Shown: one piece after another, positions 24,190 through 34,936 of the stretch | How positions within the stretch are numbered: the stretch's first letter is position 1 | Layout: the number at the start of each line of letters is the position of its first letter | Assembly: GCA_017654935.2 (NCBI GenBank) | Contig: CM065682.1 | Location: forward strand, 39,903,569-39,967,568 | Direction of reading: 5' to 3' | DNA from: Phymorhynchus buccinoides | Taxonomy: Eukaryota > Mollusca > Gastropoda > Neogastropoda > Raphitomidae | DNA length: 64,000 bases | Made by a program: the position numbers and the translations under genes | The notes under the pieces: model-generated | The model's database searches: none | Seen by the model: the letters and a program-made list of their open reading frames with translations, nothing else | What the model was told of the DNA's origin: nothing

Positions 24190-25208
24190 GAAAGCACGCC
24201 CCACTTTCTCCCTTTCTACATACACCCCCCCCCCCCCCCCCTTTCTTTATTCGGGCCACCACTTTAATTACAATTCAACATCAAACCCGTCGCCGATTAA
24301 GGCGCTTATCTCTTTGAAGCCCGTTTTACCTCCCCTGTCAGCTTGTGACACCCACATCGGCGGTCTCCCTTTGTTCCCCGTATCTCCTTTCCCGATCACG
24401 AGAAGGATTGGAATGTGAGAGGAATGTGACCCGTGCCAGTGATGTAACCGGCTCGTGATCGTTCTGTACTACTATGCATAATATTATAACATCATCTTGT
24501 GACTTGTCGACTGCTATGAACCAATGACAGGCTCTCGGGTGTTTGAAATTGGAGGGGAAAATTTGAGTAGTGAGGAAAGTTAGCCTACACATTCTCTCTC
24601 ACAATACCTCCAAAACCTGGCGAAGCAACATTGCAGAATCAACCTCTCTCCCAGCCAGTCCTAATAGCCCAACTAGTGAGTATTGATGGCTGGTGATTGA
24701 AATTTGTTTTTGTTAGATCCTATTTTTGATCTAGATCCTATGTTCAATGATGAATAAGGAGTAGATATGTTATTGAAAAGAAGTGGTAAACATTCTGTTC
24801 TAATTATGTGCACTGATTATTTGTGTGTGTGTTTTTGACTTTAACTCTTTTGGTACCAGAACCGGATTTTATGCCTACTAACCCTTTTGTCTATTTTTAG
24901 TAGGAAGCCTGTGGGTTGCAACCTTGCACTTTATGATAACATTCCTTTCCAGGTGTTGGATGGAGAGTGATGTTGGCTTGATCATAGACTTTGATCTAGC
25001 CGGGTACTGAATCATATCAGTTGATTCCAGTACACCTTTTATGTTTTACTGATCTCAGTTTGTTAACTGAAATTCAGTTTATTTATTACTAGTGCTATTG
25101 TACAAGGGCAGCCTTCTAGCCGGTTGGGATCCACTAATTCCCTGCCGACTGAAGCCCCTTGTCTCTAAGCCATAGAGATCTACATCCACCTTCTCCTGTG
25201 ATTATCAG
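24190..25208. other. Stretch without recognised gene
   Basis: A C-tract at 24225-24241 is followed by ordinary noncoding sequence. Possibly the upstream intron of the candidate terminal exon at 25209. Confidence 0.35.
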
Positions 25209-25380
25209 CAGGGCATCGTGGTCAGAACGATCATCCCTGACTCACAAGCACCAAGACGGGAACGCCGCAAAGACGGCCCGCACCCAGAATCCGCGAGGAG
25301 ACCACGCCTGAACCGTGCCATCCCGCGACGCCGTAACCGGAACGACTGGGAGCTACTCTCACCTGACGAGCAAGCCTAGT
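25209..25380 (+). CDS. Candidate terminal exon with arginine-rich C-terminus
   Basis: After the pyrimidine-rich acceptor-like ttctcctgtgattatcag, a frame of 56 codons runs to TAG at 25378-25380. It is GC-rich, unlike the A/T-rich flanks, contains an Arg/Pro-rich segment (PRRERRKDGPHPESARRPR) and ends NRNDWELLSPDEQA. An AATAAA at 25634-25639 would fit as its polyadenylation signal after a ~250-bp 3' UTR. No upstream partner exon and no family were recognised. It may also be the end of a transposon-derived transcript. Confidence 0.35.
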
Positions 25381-27000
25381 CAACCCAGCACTCGCCGATC
25401 CCTACGGAGGAACTTGACAACAGCTAAGTCCACAGGACCGCGCCAATCATTTGAACTTTCCTCCTGACACTGAAGATAATTAGTGACCCTTCCCGCTTGG
25501 GGCTAACCTTCTAGAAAGACAAAAGTCTTGTAAATCCTTTTGGATTTCATTGTTTTTCATTCATATTTTGTTTTGGCGCCATTGAGCTGCTTTATTATTA
25601 TTGTTGCATAATCTTATGCAGATTTTGTGAGTAAATAAAATACAAGTGTCAAATAATTCTGAACCCTTTGGTCAGACTGATGAGAGTGGAAGTCTTGTAA
25701 TTTCATGTAAAACCCTACTTCTCTCTGTCTGCCATTTAGAGCAAACTACCACTTGTATTTCATTCAATCATACGAGCCAGAACCCGGGCACAAATATAAA
25801 TTTATTAGATGAAAAGGGGCCGGGAAAGTTGCTCATCTCCCATACCCTAGAAGGTAAATTTTCTATTTGAAAATTTAACATACTAAAAGTCTTCCCTAGA
25901 GACTTAGCCTTTTAACCCATTCCCTGTCACAGACATCGCTAATGATGACACAACACGTATCTGGCAGTATGATCCAAACAAGCAAACATTATCCGTTCGG
26001 ATGTTCCAGGTGAGACCCCACCAATAAAATGCCACAAAAAAGAGAACAGCAGCAAACTTATCAAAGAAATAGTTGCCGTTATATTTCCTAAAATCAACTG
26101 GTTCTATGGCATCAGTTCACCCAGAGAGAAGAGCTGTCTCTGTAGATTCTAACATACCTATCAATTTAGTTAAAGGCACTTTGGGTGTGCTGTCCAAGCA
26201 CCGGTACCAAGTCTCCCCCTGTTTCAGTCTGACAACGCAGTGACCACACAGTTGCAGCTACTTTGAACGTTTTGCATGAAAACAAACTTTTGTAGAGTGT
26301 GGCTGGTCTCCCAACCACTGACGTTTTTAAAACGTATTCTGCTATGACTGTTTCCTACTATCACAAGTCAAACACTAATGAAGGGGGGGGGGGGGGGGGT
26401 ATCTAGGTAGTTGAATACGCTTGAGCGTTCGTCAAGGGCACTGTTTTTGTCTCTTTGACATACCTCAGTTGACATGGTCTGGTGCCATATCCGTTTTGCT
26501 TGAAAGAATATCGCGGTGCATGTGTTCTAGTGAGGGATACTTCTAAAATTTGGACTAGCCAGAAGGAAGACACACACACTGCCAGTTCGCCACATTGCAA
26601 AATATATGGAGTGCCCCTCGCATACATCGATTTCAAAACAATGAAAAGCACACAAAATGGGCAAATCATACTCGATTAACTCAAACCCTGCTGTCAAAAA
26701 TGGAGGCCTTCAGAGCCTACACATAAATAATAAATCAGTCTGATATTCTGGCAACATGGACTTTTCTTAGCACTCTTCTTTCATCCGTTCAAAAACATTG
26801 CTGGAAAATAGAATATGTACATTGCGGTGTACGCGCGCACGCACACGCACACACACCCTTCCCCCACTCTCTCCCACCCCACCCACCCCATACTCACGGC
26901 ATGCTCAACTACAAAAAGCCGTCACAAATGGAAAGTAGACTTAGTTGTTGACAAGGGTGCACTTTCCACGGTCCACCAAATGTTCACAATGAGAGACTTA
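25381..27000. other. Stretch without recognised gene
   Basis: Contains a G-run at about 26383-26398 and a short (CA)-like run near 26830. A frame at 25929-26010 was considered as an exon and rejected (see rejected items). Confidence 0.35.
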
Positions 27001-27007
27001 GTGCGAT

Positions 27008-27205
27008 TTTTCTCACGCCAGAGGGCATGACGCTCGTGTGGGGCTAATCCTCACTATATTATTAGTTGGGGATAAAGAAAGAGAGAGAGACAGTGAGTGG
27101 TCCTACCATCACTCTCTCTCTCACTACGCCCAAGTAAGAAAATCGCGTGATAAGCCCCTAGTGCATTGACTGCCCTCTGGCGTGAAAAATATCGCCATAG
27201 GTTGA
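27008..27205 (+). mobile_element. Fold-back MITE with internal (GA/TC) tract, copy 1
   Basis: Starts tttttctcacgccagaggg and ends ccctctggcgtgaaaaat, with inner blocks gtggggctaatcct and tagttggggataaaga. Inverted copy at about 33860-34140, where the central GA tract has grown to about 100 bp. Confidence 0.7.
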
Positions 27206-27544
27206 CCATTGATATGCTCGGTACGATTAAGAAGCAAGATTGTTTTGCCTTTCCGGGGTAAGGATTATGTGGCGGGGTAATCAAAAACGGTCACACGCAC
27301 GTAATGTTCTCATCCGTACCTGATGCACTTGTACCACCGTGTTCAAACGCTTCCGCTGTTGGGATGATCCCTGGAGTCTTTTAGCCAGGGTAACAACAAC
27401 ATTGAAATTCATTCTAATTAAACGGCTTCTATCTTATGGAAAAATATAAAAAGTCAGACTCTCATTGATAACTATTATATCCACCTTCACATGGGTCGAA
27501 TACCATTAATGACACATCACTCTTTGACTTAAAACAAACAAACA

Positions 27545-27965
27545 ACCTTTCAATAGACGATTTTCGGAGAGAAAAAAAAGACCTACGGGAGAGCACTTCG
27601 TGAAATTTAGAGTTGTTTACCTCAATTACTCGGTCAAACACCATAGCAACAATAGCGTCGAAGCTTGAAACCACAGAATGCGAGTCCGCGACTTGCAAAC
27701 ATGTTTTAAAAAAATGAGGGGTGGCCAGTGGCCACAAACTGATAGAACTTGCAAACTGTGACGTAAAAATATAAATGACATCAATTTTAGAATGACGCAT
27801 TGTGTTCTAAGTGCTGTATGTCTACTCAAAACACACGAGGCGAGAGCTGGGTATCTACTTGATGGTAGATCGAGTAACTTCCCCCGTTTGACCGATTGAA
27901 TTAGGCAAGATCACTCCCACACACCATGAAATTACTCCCCTTAATTATTTCCGAACAATTCCTAT
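27545..27965 (+). repeat. Dispersed repeat, ~420 bp, copy 2
   Basis: Direct copy of 17560-17995; see there for shared blocks. Short deletions (for example the aacaatgc doublet is single here) distinguish the copies. Confidence 0.8.
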
Positions 27966-27967
27966 TG

Positions 27968-28105
27968 GTACATACAGTCATGGGTGGGTGCAGAAAATGT
28001 CAGCTATACTGAAAACAGGCCATCAGGGATATTAACAATGTTCCAATCAAGGTATGTGGACATCATAGCTATACTGAACTCAGTATTTATACTGTAGGAC
28101 TCCCA
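27968..28105. mobile_element. MITE-like element (gggtggg / cccaccc ends), copy 1
   Basis: Starts gggtgggtgcagaaaa and ends ctcccacccctgc, with internal phrases agctatactgaa, atgttccaatc and ctgaactcagtatttatact. A second copy is at 37735-37880 with the same order of phrases. Confidence 0.65.
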
Positions 28106-28131
28106 CCCCTGCATACTTTCCACGTGGAATT

Positions 28132-28246
28132 TCATCCCAGATACCACGAGCGTGAGGATCGCATTGGAAAGAACACGTCTTCCCTCATGGCGCCACTGAT
28201 CGCGTCCTCATAGTCCACGAGGGGCGTGGCACAACCGACCGGTCTA
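28132..28246 (-). CDS. Candidate alternative terminal exon downstream of the - strand PROPPIN
   Basis: Reading leftward after the acceptor-like cactgccccgcag, one frame gives RPVGCATPLVDYEDAISGAM, then REDVFFPM and a stop at 28132-28134. WIPI1 and WIPI2 have a Y-x-x-D-x-GA-like segment near their C-termini, which this recalls only loosely. Base composition (G/C at third positions) resembles the true PROPPIN exons. The phase fits exon 10 of the - gene directly (phase 2) but not exon 11 (phase 1). It could be an alternative tail that skips exon 11, or an unrelated exon. Confidence 0.35.
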
Positions 28247-28784
28247 CTGCGGGGCAGTGGAGCCAGCCGTGTGAGCAGCAGAACTTCATAGCTACCAACC
28301 TTGGAGAAATTAAATTCCTGACAAAAAGTACAGGGATTCAGGGGTCTTCAGCAGCACCAGGTAGGATCCAGGAGCAACACCCATGGTGTTTGTGGGGGCA
28401 ACGTCCCTGAAGCTGAAGGTTTTCTATGAAATGAAGTTGCAAAAATGAACTCCGTGTTGTTGTTTTTTTAAAGTACACTTTGATAAATAAAGGTATCAAA
28501 TATCAATATACTGTATATACAATGTCTATAAAGAGAGTTCTGAAAAATCCTACTTTTAAAGTTCAACTGGCTGCATGTTCAACTTTAATCTAAGAAAATG
28601 CATTAAAAAATTTCCTTCAGTACCCCTATCCTTCCTTGGAAATGTCAAATTCAGGAAAATCAGATAGTTTTCTGTATTTTCCTGACAGACTTTAGAAATC
28701 GGGACATTCCTGAAAAATGCCTGACAGTTGGCAGCTATGGAACTTGTATTTTGAGTGATGGACTACGGAGGAGCGGGTAGCACT

Positions 28785-28834
28785 CTAGTTTCCACTGCGG
28801 CTCTCCGTGGACCTGGCAGAGGCAGCGTCTGACT
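28785..28834 (-). CDS. Possible exon 12 of the - strand PROPPIN (short tail)
   Basis: The acceptor gggctcttgctgttgcag is strong. In the phase left by exon 11 it reads SDAASARSTESRSGN and a TAG stop. The residues recall the DARSTATS variant of the + strand repeats, suggesting that this is the unexpanded homologue of the repeat-tail exon. It lies after an in-frame TAA in exon 11, so under the simplest reading it would be 3' UTR. Confidence 0.4.
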
Positions 28835-28923
28835 CTGCAACAGCAAGAGCCCGGTGTTACTGTTAGCATTTAGCTCGTCACCCACCTCTCTCTCTCCTCC
28901 GTGAATCATGCCATGCACGTGTT

Positions 28924-29146
28924 AAGGGCCGGCTACACACATACGAATCGGATCTGAACGCGATGCGATTTTGACGATGTGAGTCATCATTCACGTGAAA
29001 TTCGTGAACTGGGTCTACTTGAGAATAGTGAGCGAAAATGGAGATTTATTTTTATAGACGGAAGTATTATTTCACGTGAATCATGACTCACGTGACCCAA
29101 TCGCATCGCATCCCCATACGATTTTACGCGTGTGCGGCGCCGGCTT
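28924..29146. mobile_element. Fold-back MITE (ggccggcta / cgccggc ends), copy 1
   Basis: Outer blocks acatacgaatcggat and gcgatgcgatt pair with aatcgcatcgcatcc and atacgattttacg; inner blocks ttcacgtgaaattcgtg and atttcacgtgaatcatgact pair as well. A related copy is at 60343-60566. Confidence 0.75.
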
Positions 29147-29199
29147 TAGACATACTACACAAAAGCATTCAAGACGTAAAACAGAAAGCTTTAACAGGA

Positions 29200-29675
29200 G
29201 TAAAGCTAAGCATTTAAGACGTATTAAAAAGCTTTAACAGAAGAGCTTAGCAAGTAAGGCGTATAATAAAAAGCCTTAACAGTACAGCTAAGCAAGAAAG
29301 GCGCATAATAAAAAGCCTTAACAGTACAGCTAAGCAAGAAAGGCGCATAATAAAAAGCCTTAACAGTAAAGCTAAGCAAGAAAGGCGCATAATAAAAAGC
29401 CTTAACAGTACAGCTAAGCAAGAAAGGCGCATAATAAAAAGCCTTAACAGTACAGCTAAGCAAGAAAGGCGCATAATAAAAAGCCTTAACAGTAAAGCTA
29501 AGCAAGAAAGGCGCATAATAAAAAGCCTTAACAGTACAGCTAAGCAAGAAAGGCGCATAATAAAAAGCCTTAACAGTAAAGCTAAGCAAGAAAGGCGCAT
29601 AATAAAAAGCCTTAACAGTACAACTAAGCAAGAAAGGCGCATAATAAAAAGCCTTAATAGTACAGCTAAGCTGTG
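29200..29675. repeat. 42-bp minisatellite (aaggcgcataataaaaagcc)n
   Basis: About eleven units of 42 bp, each with aaggcgcataataaaaagcc, then ttaacagtacagctaagcaa-type sequence; the main variable position is aca/aaa in acagtacagc. The unit length is a multiple of 3, so long antisense frames appear, but there is no sign of coding use. It lies between exons 11 and 12 of the - gene. Confidence 0.9.
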
Positions 29676-30281
29676 CTGTATAAATTGGTTGGTTTGTTCA
29701 GCCTGTCGTACATGGCGAAAGCCGATACGCGACGTTAAACTGAACTTCCATCTAATTCATCGCAAAAAATCACCTATTGTTAAAAACTCGGGACTTAACT
29801 GGTGTTGCACTGCCTCCGGGTAATGCAGCCAGTATTGTTCCCACCATCTTTGTATTTACAAATGTCCCATATGTGTCTATGACCGAGAGGACGTAAAACA
29901 CCATTTTTCATTCATTCTAATTCATCGCATCTGTTAATATCTGATACACTCCCTATCCGGGGGCTTCGATATTAAACTTTTTGAAAATACAAGTAAAAGA
30001 GTAAGTCGGCACGATATGAGGCGCACGGTTGGTGATTTAGCGTCTTAACGCTCTAGTTTTAATATTGTTTTTGGCAGAACGACACCCATGGTAACCAAAG
30101 CTTTTGCCTGAACTTTAGATCACAACCCTTGATATAACCGTCATTTCAAGAGCTTGGTTCTGTAAAGAAGGGCCTTATTTTCAGGCAGACCACTGCCTGA
30201 ACCTGTATCAAACTGCCTGAATTCAGGCTTCAGGCATACCCACATGCACCCTTGAGAATCTCTGGTGGACATCGTGCTTAC

Positions 30282-30379
30282 CTTCATTTGCAGAGCGAAG
30301 CATCGCTTCAAATGCTTCAGTGAGGTCGTCGGACAAGTCCAACGCGCGAACCTCCTCTTCTTAATTTACCTTTGAAATC
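30282..30379 (-). CDS. Exon 11 of the - strand PROPPIN, with stop inside
   Basis: The acceptor ttgtgtttttttaccttcag is excellent and the donor is gtaagc. After ISKVN comes TAA, and the frame then stays open as EEEVRALDLSDDLTEAFEAM to the donor. The post-stop part resembles the + strand linker (QEEAAADDLPDMLKDM), where the stop position is a CAA glutamine. Thus an acidic linker beyond the propeller existed in the ancestor. Today it is either lost by nonsense mutation or restored by an event not visible in DNA. Confidence 0.7.
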
Positions 30380-33300
30380 CTGAAGGTAAAAAAACACAAG
30401 AGCAAGATGCAAATAAGCGCTGTTGGCAATCTTTTTTTGCGTTGGATTGTTTCCATGTAAAATTATTCAGGTTAAGTGTGGTCCATGGGGGATATTCACG
30501 TTCACGTATTTCAAATACTGTTAACATTACAGGGAAAGCAGAGATACTAAAATACATTATTGTCCTGCTCTGTATCTAACAAACCACCAATTAAAGTGAC
30601 GATTAAACAGTCAGTACAGATTACTCAATTGCTTAAAATAATATGATTTTCCTAACGCAGTCTTGAGTAGTCTGGATAGCTGAAATGAGTAGTTTTTGGT
30701 GTGAAATGAGTAGTCCTCTTCATTAAACCATCAAATAATGTTCACTGAAAATGAGTAATAAGAGCATTATTTTCAATTTTGAAGAGTAGTACAGGTCCAA
30801 ATTGAGTAGAATACTACTCGAAAAGAGTAGAGTAAACAGGTCTGCTAACGGTTTTACGTACCCTGATCACATGATGACAAAGTCGTGGTCATACCATGCA
30901 TTTACTCAACCCTATGGCTTGTTTTAAGTGACGCCTTTATGTGTATATATTTTTTACTATTAAATTACAGTCAAACTTCTATTTTAAGACTGCCAAAAGG
31001 TCAGAAAAAATCAGTCTTAAATTGGAGGGAGTCTTTTAACGGTGTCTTATAGTAAAGGTTTGACTGTCTAAACATTTTTGTTTCTTGTTTATGCTCGTAT
31101 CTAAATGTTTGTGTGCATTCATTTTACTGCCTAGTGTTATTTTTTTTTATACGTTGTAATGGAAAACATTGTTTTATGAACATTTTTGTTTCAGATAAAT
31201 GACCCCCCCACCCCCTTTTCATTTAGTTTCAGTTTGCGGAAAAAAATAATTCCAACATGTCCTGAGATTTATTGAAACCCAAATTGGCAAGATGCAGAAC
31301 TATGGCTATAAAATTCATATTCCAACATTCAACAAAGCGTATAAAGTCTTAAATGGAATGGTAAGGCAATCCCTATGGATTTACTTTGAACGTCTTAGTA
31401 CATTACCCGGTAATCAATTTGATGTGCCCCCGTCTCTACGTGTCACCTGTCATCGTGCCCCCATCTCTATATATCCTAGTCTCTATGTGTCCCCGTCTCC
31501 GTGTGTCCCTGTCTTTATGCGTCCCCTCGGATTAGGGACAGGGTTAGAGTTAGGGACACGGTTAGAGTTAGGGATAGGATTCGGATTTCTGGTTATGGGT
31601 AGGAATAGGGTTTCAGATGTTGTTGATGCCGTACCCTGGCTAAAAGACTCCAGGGATCATCCCCATCAGCCGAAGCACTTGAACACTGTGCAGTGTGGTA
31701 TACAAATACACCAAGGGATGAAAACATTTACGTGTGTGACCGTTTTTTAAATTATCCGCCACGTTGGCAGCCACACTCCGACTTCGGAGGATAGGGTTTC
31801 AGATTATTTTTCTTCTTCTTCTTCTTGGATCGCCCAGTCAGTTTCCTGTCAATTATGAGCGGATATGCGTCATGCTGCCATTATGCGCCTAACTAAAAAA
31901 ATAGTTAGGCCCACCAAGACAGACTTCGGCTGTAGGAAATCTTTTTGAAAGTGTTTCTTGAAAGAAAGAAACAAGCAGAATGGACCGGAAAGGTAGAAAG
32001 ATAGTAGATGACAGTAAGCAGACAAACAGCTACAGATTAGAGGAAGTTACAAGCACAGACCTTCCAGAAGGTGGGGGAACTATTTATGCAAAAGAATCCC
32101 AGTATTCCCACAGGGTGGTGGTGGGTTAGATTAGGTTCAGGGTTTGGATTCGGTTTCAGTGTCACATGCAGACAGACAGATGTGTGGCGGGAACATCTAC
32201 AGGGTTCCCAGGGCTTTCAGCTATCCCCAAGTAAGGACCTTGTAAGGACCTGTAGGCCTAAGGATAATGTCCATCTTTTAGCCAACGATCTTGAAAGGAA
32301 CACTTTCCCAGCATTGTGAACAATGTCTAAGCAAGATACAAAAACTATGGCTGACACAGATATACACGTTTTCTCGCAAAACGTCACCAGGATAAAGAAC
32401 GAGATTTCAGTCCAATTTCTCTTGACAACTCGCGGTGCATCGTTCGTCTGCTAAGCGGTCAGTTGAAACGGGAAGGTGGGGGAGGGGGGTAAGGTGGAGT
32501 AGGTGCTGAGCGATGTTTCTCAAGTGTAAAAGTGCTGCTTCTGCGATCTATTTTGATGGTCTTGCTGCTCAGGGCAGTTTTGGGCAGCTGTCAGGACTTG
32601 TAAGGACCTTGAAGTGAATGTAAGCACTTGTAAGGCCTTACTTGGAGATTTCAATTGGTCAAGACTTATAAGGACTGGTAAGGCCCCTATGAACCTTGAT
32701 CTAGAGACAAGGACACGTGCTGACACAACTGGTGACACGTAGAGACAATGCTACATAACCCCTTACTTGTGACTCTCCAGGCATCGGCATTTCCACGATT
32801 CGGCAGTTGTATTTGGTGGAAGGTCGAAAAGAAACAGCTCAGCAGTCTGATGGACAACACCGAGAAGGTATTCCCTTCTTGCGATGCTGAAATGGAAAGA
32901 AAAACCAGTTGTTGGATAGGAAATCGTAATGTGATGACTACTGAAATAGAATTTAGCTGCAATGATAGCCCTGCTGTAATTGAATTAAAAAGTACCAACA
33001 CAGTGTACAAACGTTCCTGTGTAGAAAAACAGAATAATCACCAAGTACTTTAATTAAAATCAATGTAGTGTTCAGTGTGATCAGTAAAATGACAAGCACG
33101 TTATACACAAAAATAAATTTGGGAAAACAGTATGAGCTAAATGTAACCCAAATAAGCCTATGAGATCAGAAAAGGGGGGATTCTGGGTTTGAAGAAGGCT
33201 CTTACTTTCACTGCATACTTGCACACTATAAGTCTAGATATATTCATTGCATTAATTTTTAAGGAAAATAAAGGGACTTTGTGAATCCTGTTTTAAACAA

Positions 33301-33947
33301 CTGTTGTGAATCATCTGTGTTTGATATAATTCAGGAGCATTTCTGTCAGTATTTTATTTATGCTCTGATATCCTCTTTCATTAACAGGTAGGCCTACCCT
33401 GACAAACTATATATTTCACCATACCAACAACTATCTCTTGCTATACGTACAATTTAAAATAAGAACTTTTACAAACCCGCTCGAAAGGTAATGGATCTGT
33501 ACTTTCCTCAACCCTTAAGGATCACTTACAGTTACGGTCATTCTTTCTTACACCAACTGATGTTTTATATTTCTATTTCATTCATTTCCTTCGATTCCAG
33601 AGCACAGGTAAAAGCTCTTCTGGTGATTCTACGGGAGATAACTCTCCTGACTTATTATACCCTCCCTTGATCAAATAGGAGGCATAATGCGTTTTGTTTG
33701 TTGGTTACTACTAGTCAAAGTTTTTTGTTGTTGCTGCGTGCGTATGCAAGAGAGACACAAAGAAAAAGAGAGTGAGCTTGACATCACTGACCAAACGCTT
33801 TCGATTGCGCCCACTTATGCGAAGGGGTGATAAATCTACCTAAAGTGGTAACTGTTTACCCAATGGTTGACTTATGGCGATGATTTGACCGCCAAGGAGC
33901 AGTCAAACCACTAGGGGCTTATCACGCGATATTCTTAGTTGGGTGTA

Positions 33948-34031
<84 letters not shown>

Positions 34032-34876
34032 GGCGAGACTCCTCCCCCCCCCCTCTCTCTCTCTTTATCCCCAACTAAGAATATAGAGAGGATTAGCCCC
34101 ACTCGAGTGCTTATGCCACCTGGCGGTCAAAAGAGCCAGCTAAGCCGCTCGTTGCAGATCAGACATGAACGTACGTAACAATTCCACAGGTTTTGGTGGT
34201 GCCCTCGGGGCCAGGGACAGAAGCGGTGGCCACAGCCCTGTCCCCCAGCACCTTGGTGCCAACCAGGCCGTCCACCCAGCTGCTGACCGTGTTGTAGAAC
34301 GTGTCCAGCCACCCCACTTCCTTGGGCCTGCATGCAAAACAGTGGTGTAACAAATACCAGACACTAAGCGTCAGAATCACCTGAAGTCCTACCCCCCTGA
34401 AACCTGCTGCAAAGAGCCCACCAAAAGCGGCTGACTGTATGTAAAAGGCATAGGCATTGTCTATCTCCCCCATTGGGAGAAAAAAGTAAATCAGCACATT
34501 ATTTTCTTTTCTTCTTTTCAGAACACAGAACAAATCGTAAAGTTAAAGTTATAGTAATTGAGTTTGTTTCTTAGGTTCACAAACACATACATTGGACACA
34601 CAAAAAGTTTTATTAAAGCAAACTATATATATATATATACATAAGAGGAAAGTTTAATGGTGTGTTTGTTTTTTTCTTCTTCAATTCTTGATCATGTATG
34701 TAAAAGGGTCAGACAAATCCTCTGCCAGCACTTCTCTCATAAACTTCAAATCTGCAAATCCGCTGACAATTATGATGCTGTCGACAGCTCTGCGAGGAGA
34801 TACGTCTGAAGGAGAGCTCGTTTTATTGTTACTTCAAAGCTAGATTCCTGGGGTCGTACTCACCAACAAGCATATA

Positions 34877-34936
<60 letters not shown>

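Noticed and set aside
25929..26010. Possible exon reading DIANDDTTRIWQYDP with AG and GT flanks
   Set aside because: Its core gacatcgctaatgatg is the reverse complement of a word in the duplicated repeat at 6236 and 8548 (catcattagcgatgtc), so it is more likely a repeat fragment; no partner exon in phase was found.
29200..29675. CRISPR-like regularly spaced repeats
   Set aside because: Units are contiguous 42-bp tandem copies without unique spacers, in a eukaryotic intron.
31292..31750. 152-codon + strand ORF
   Set aside because: Covers degenerate gtctctatgtgtcccc units and telomere-like words; composition follows the repeats and no domain is recognised.
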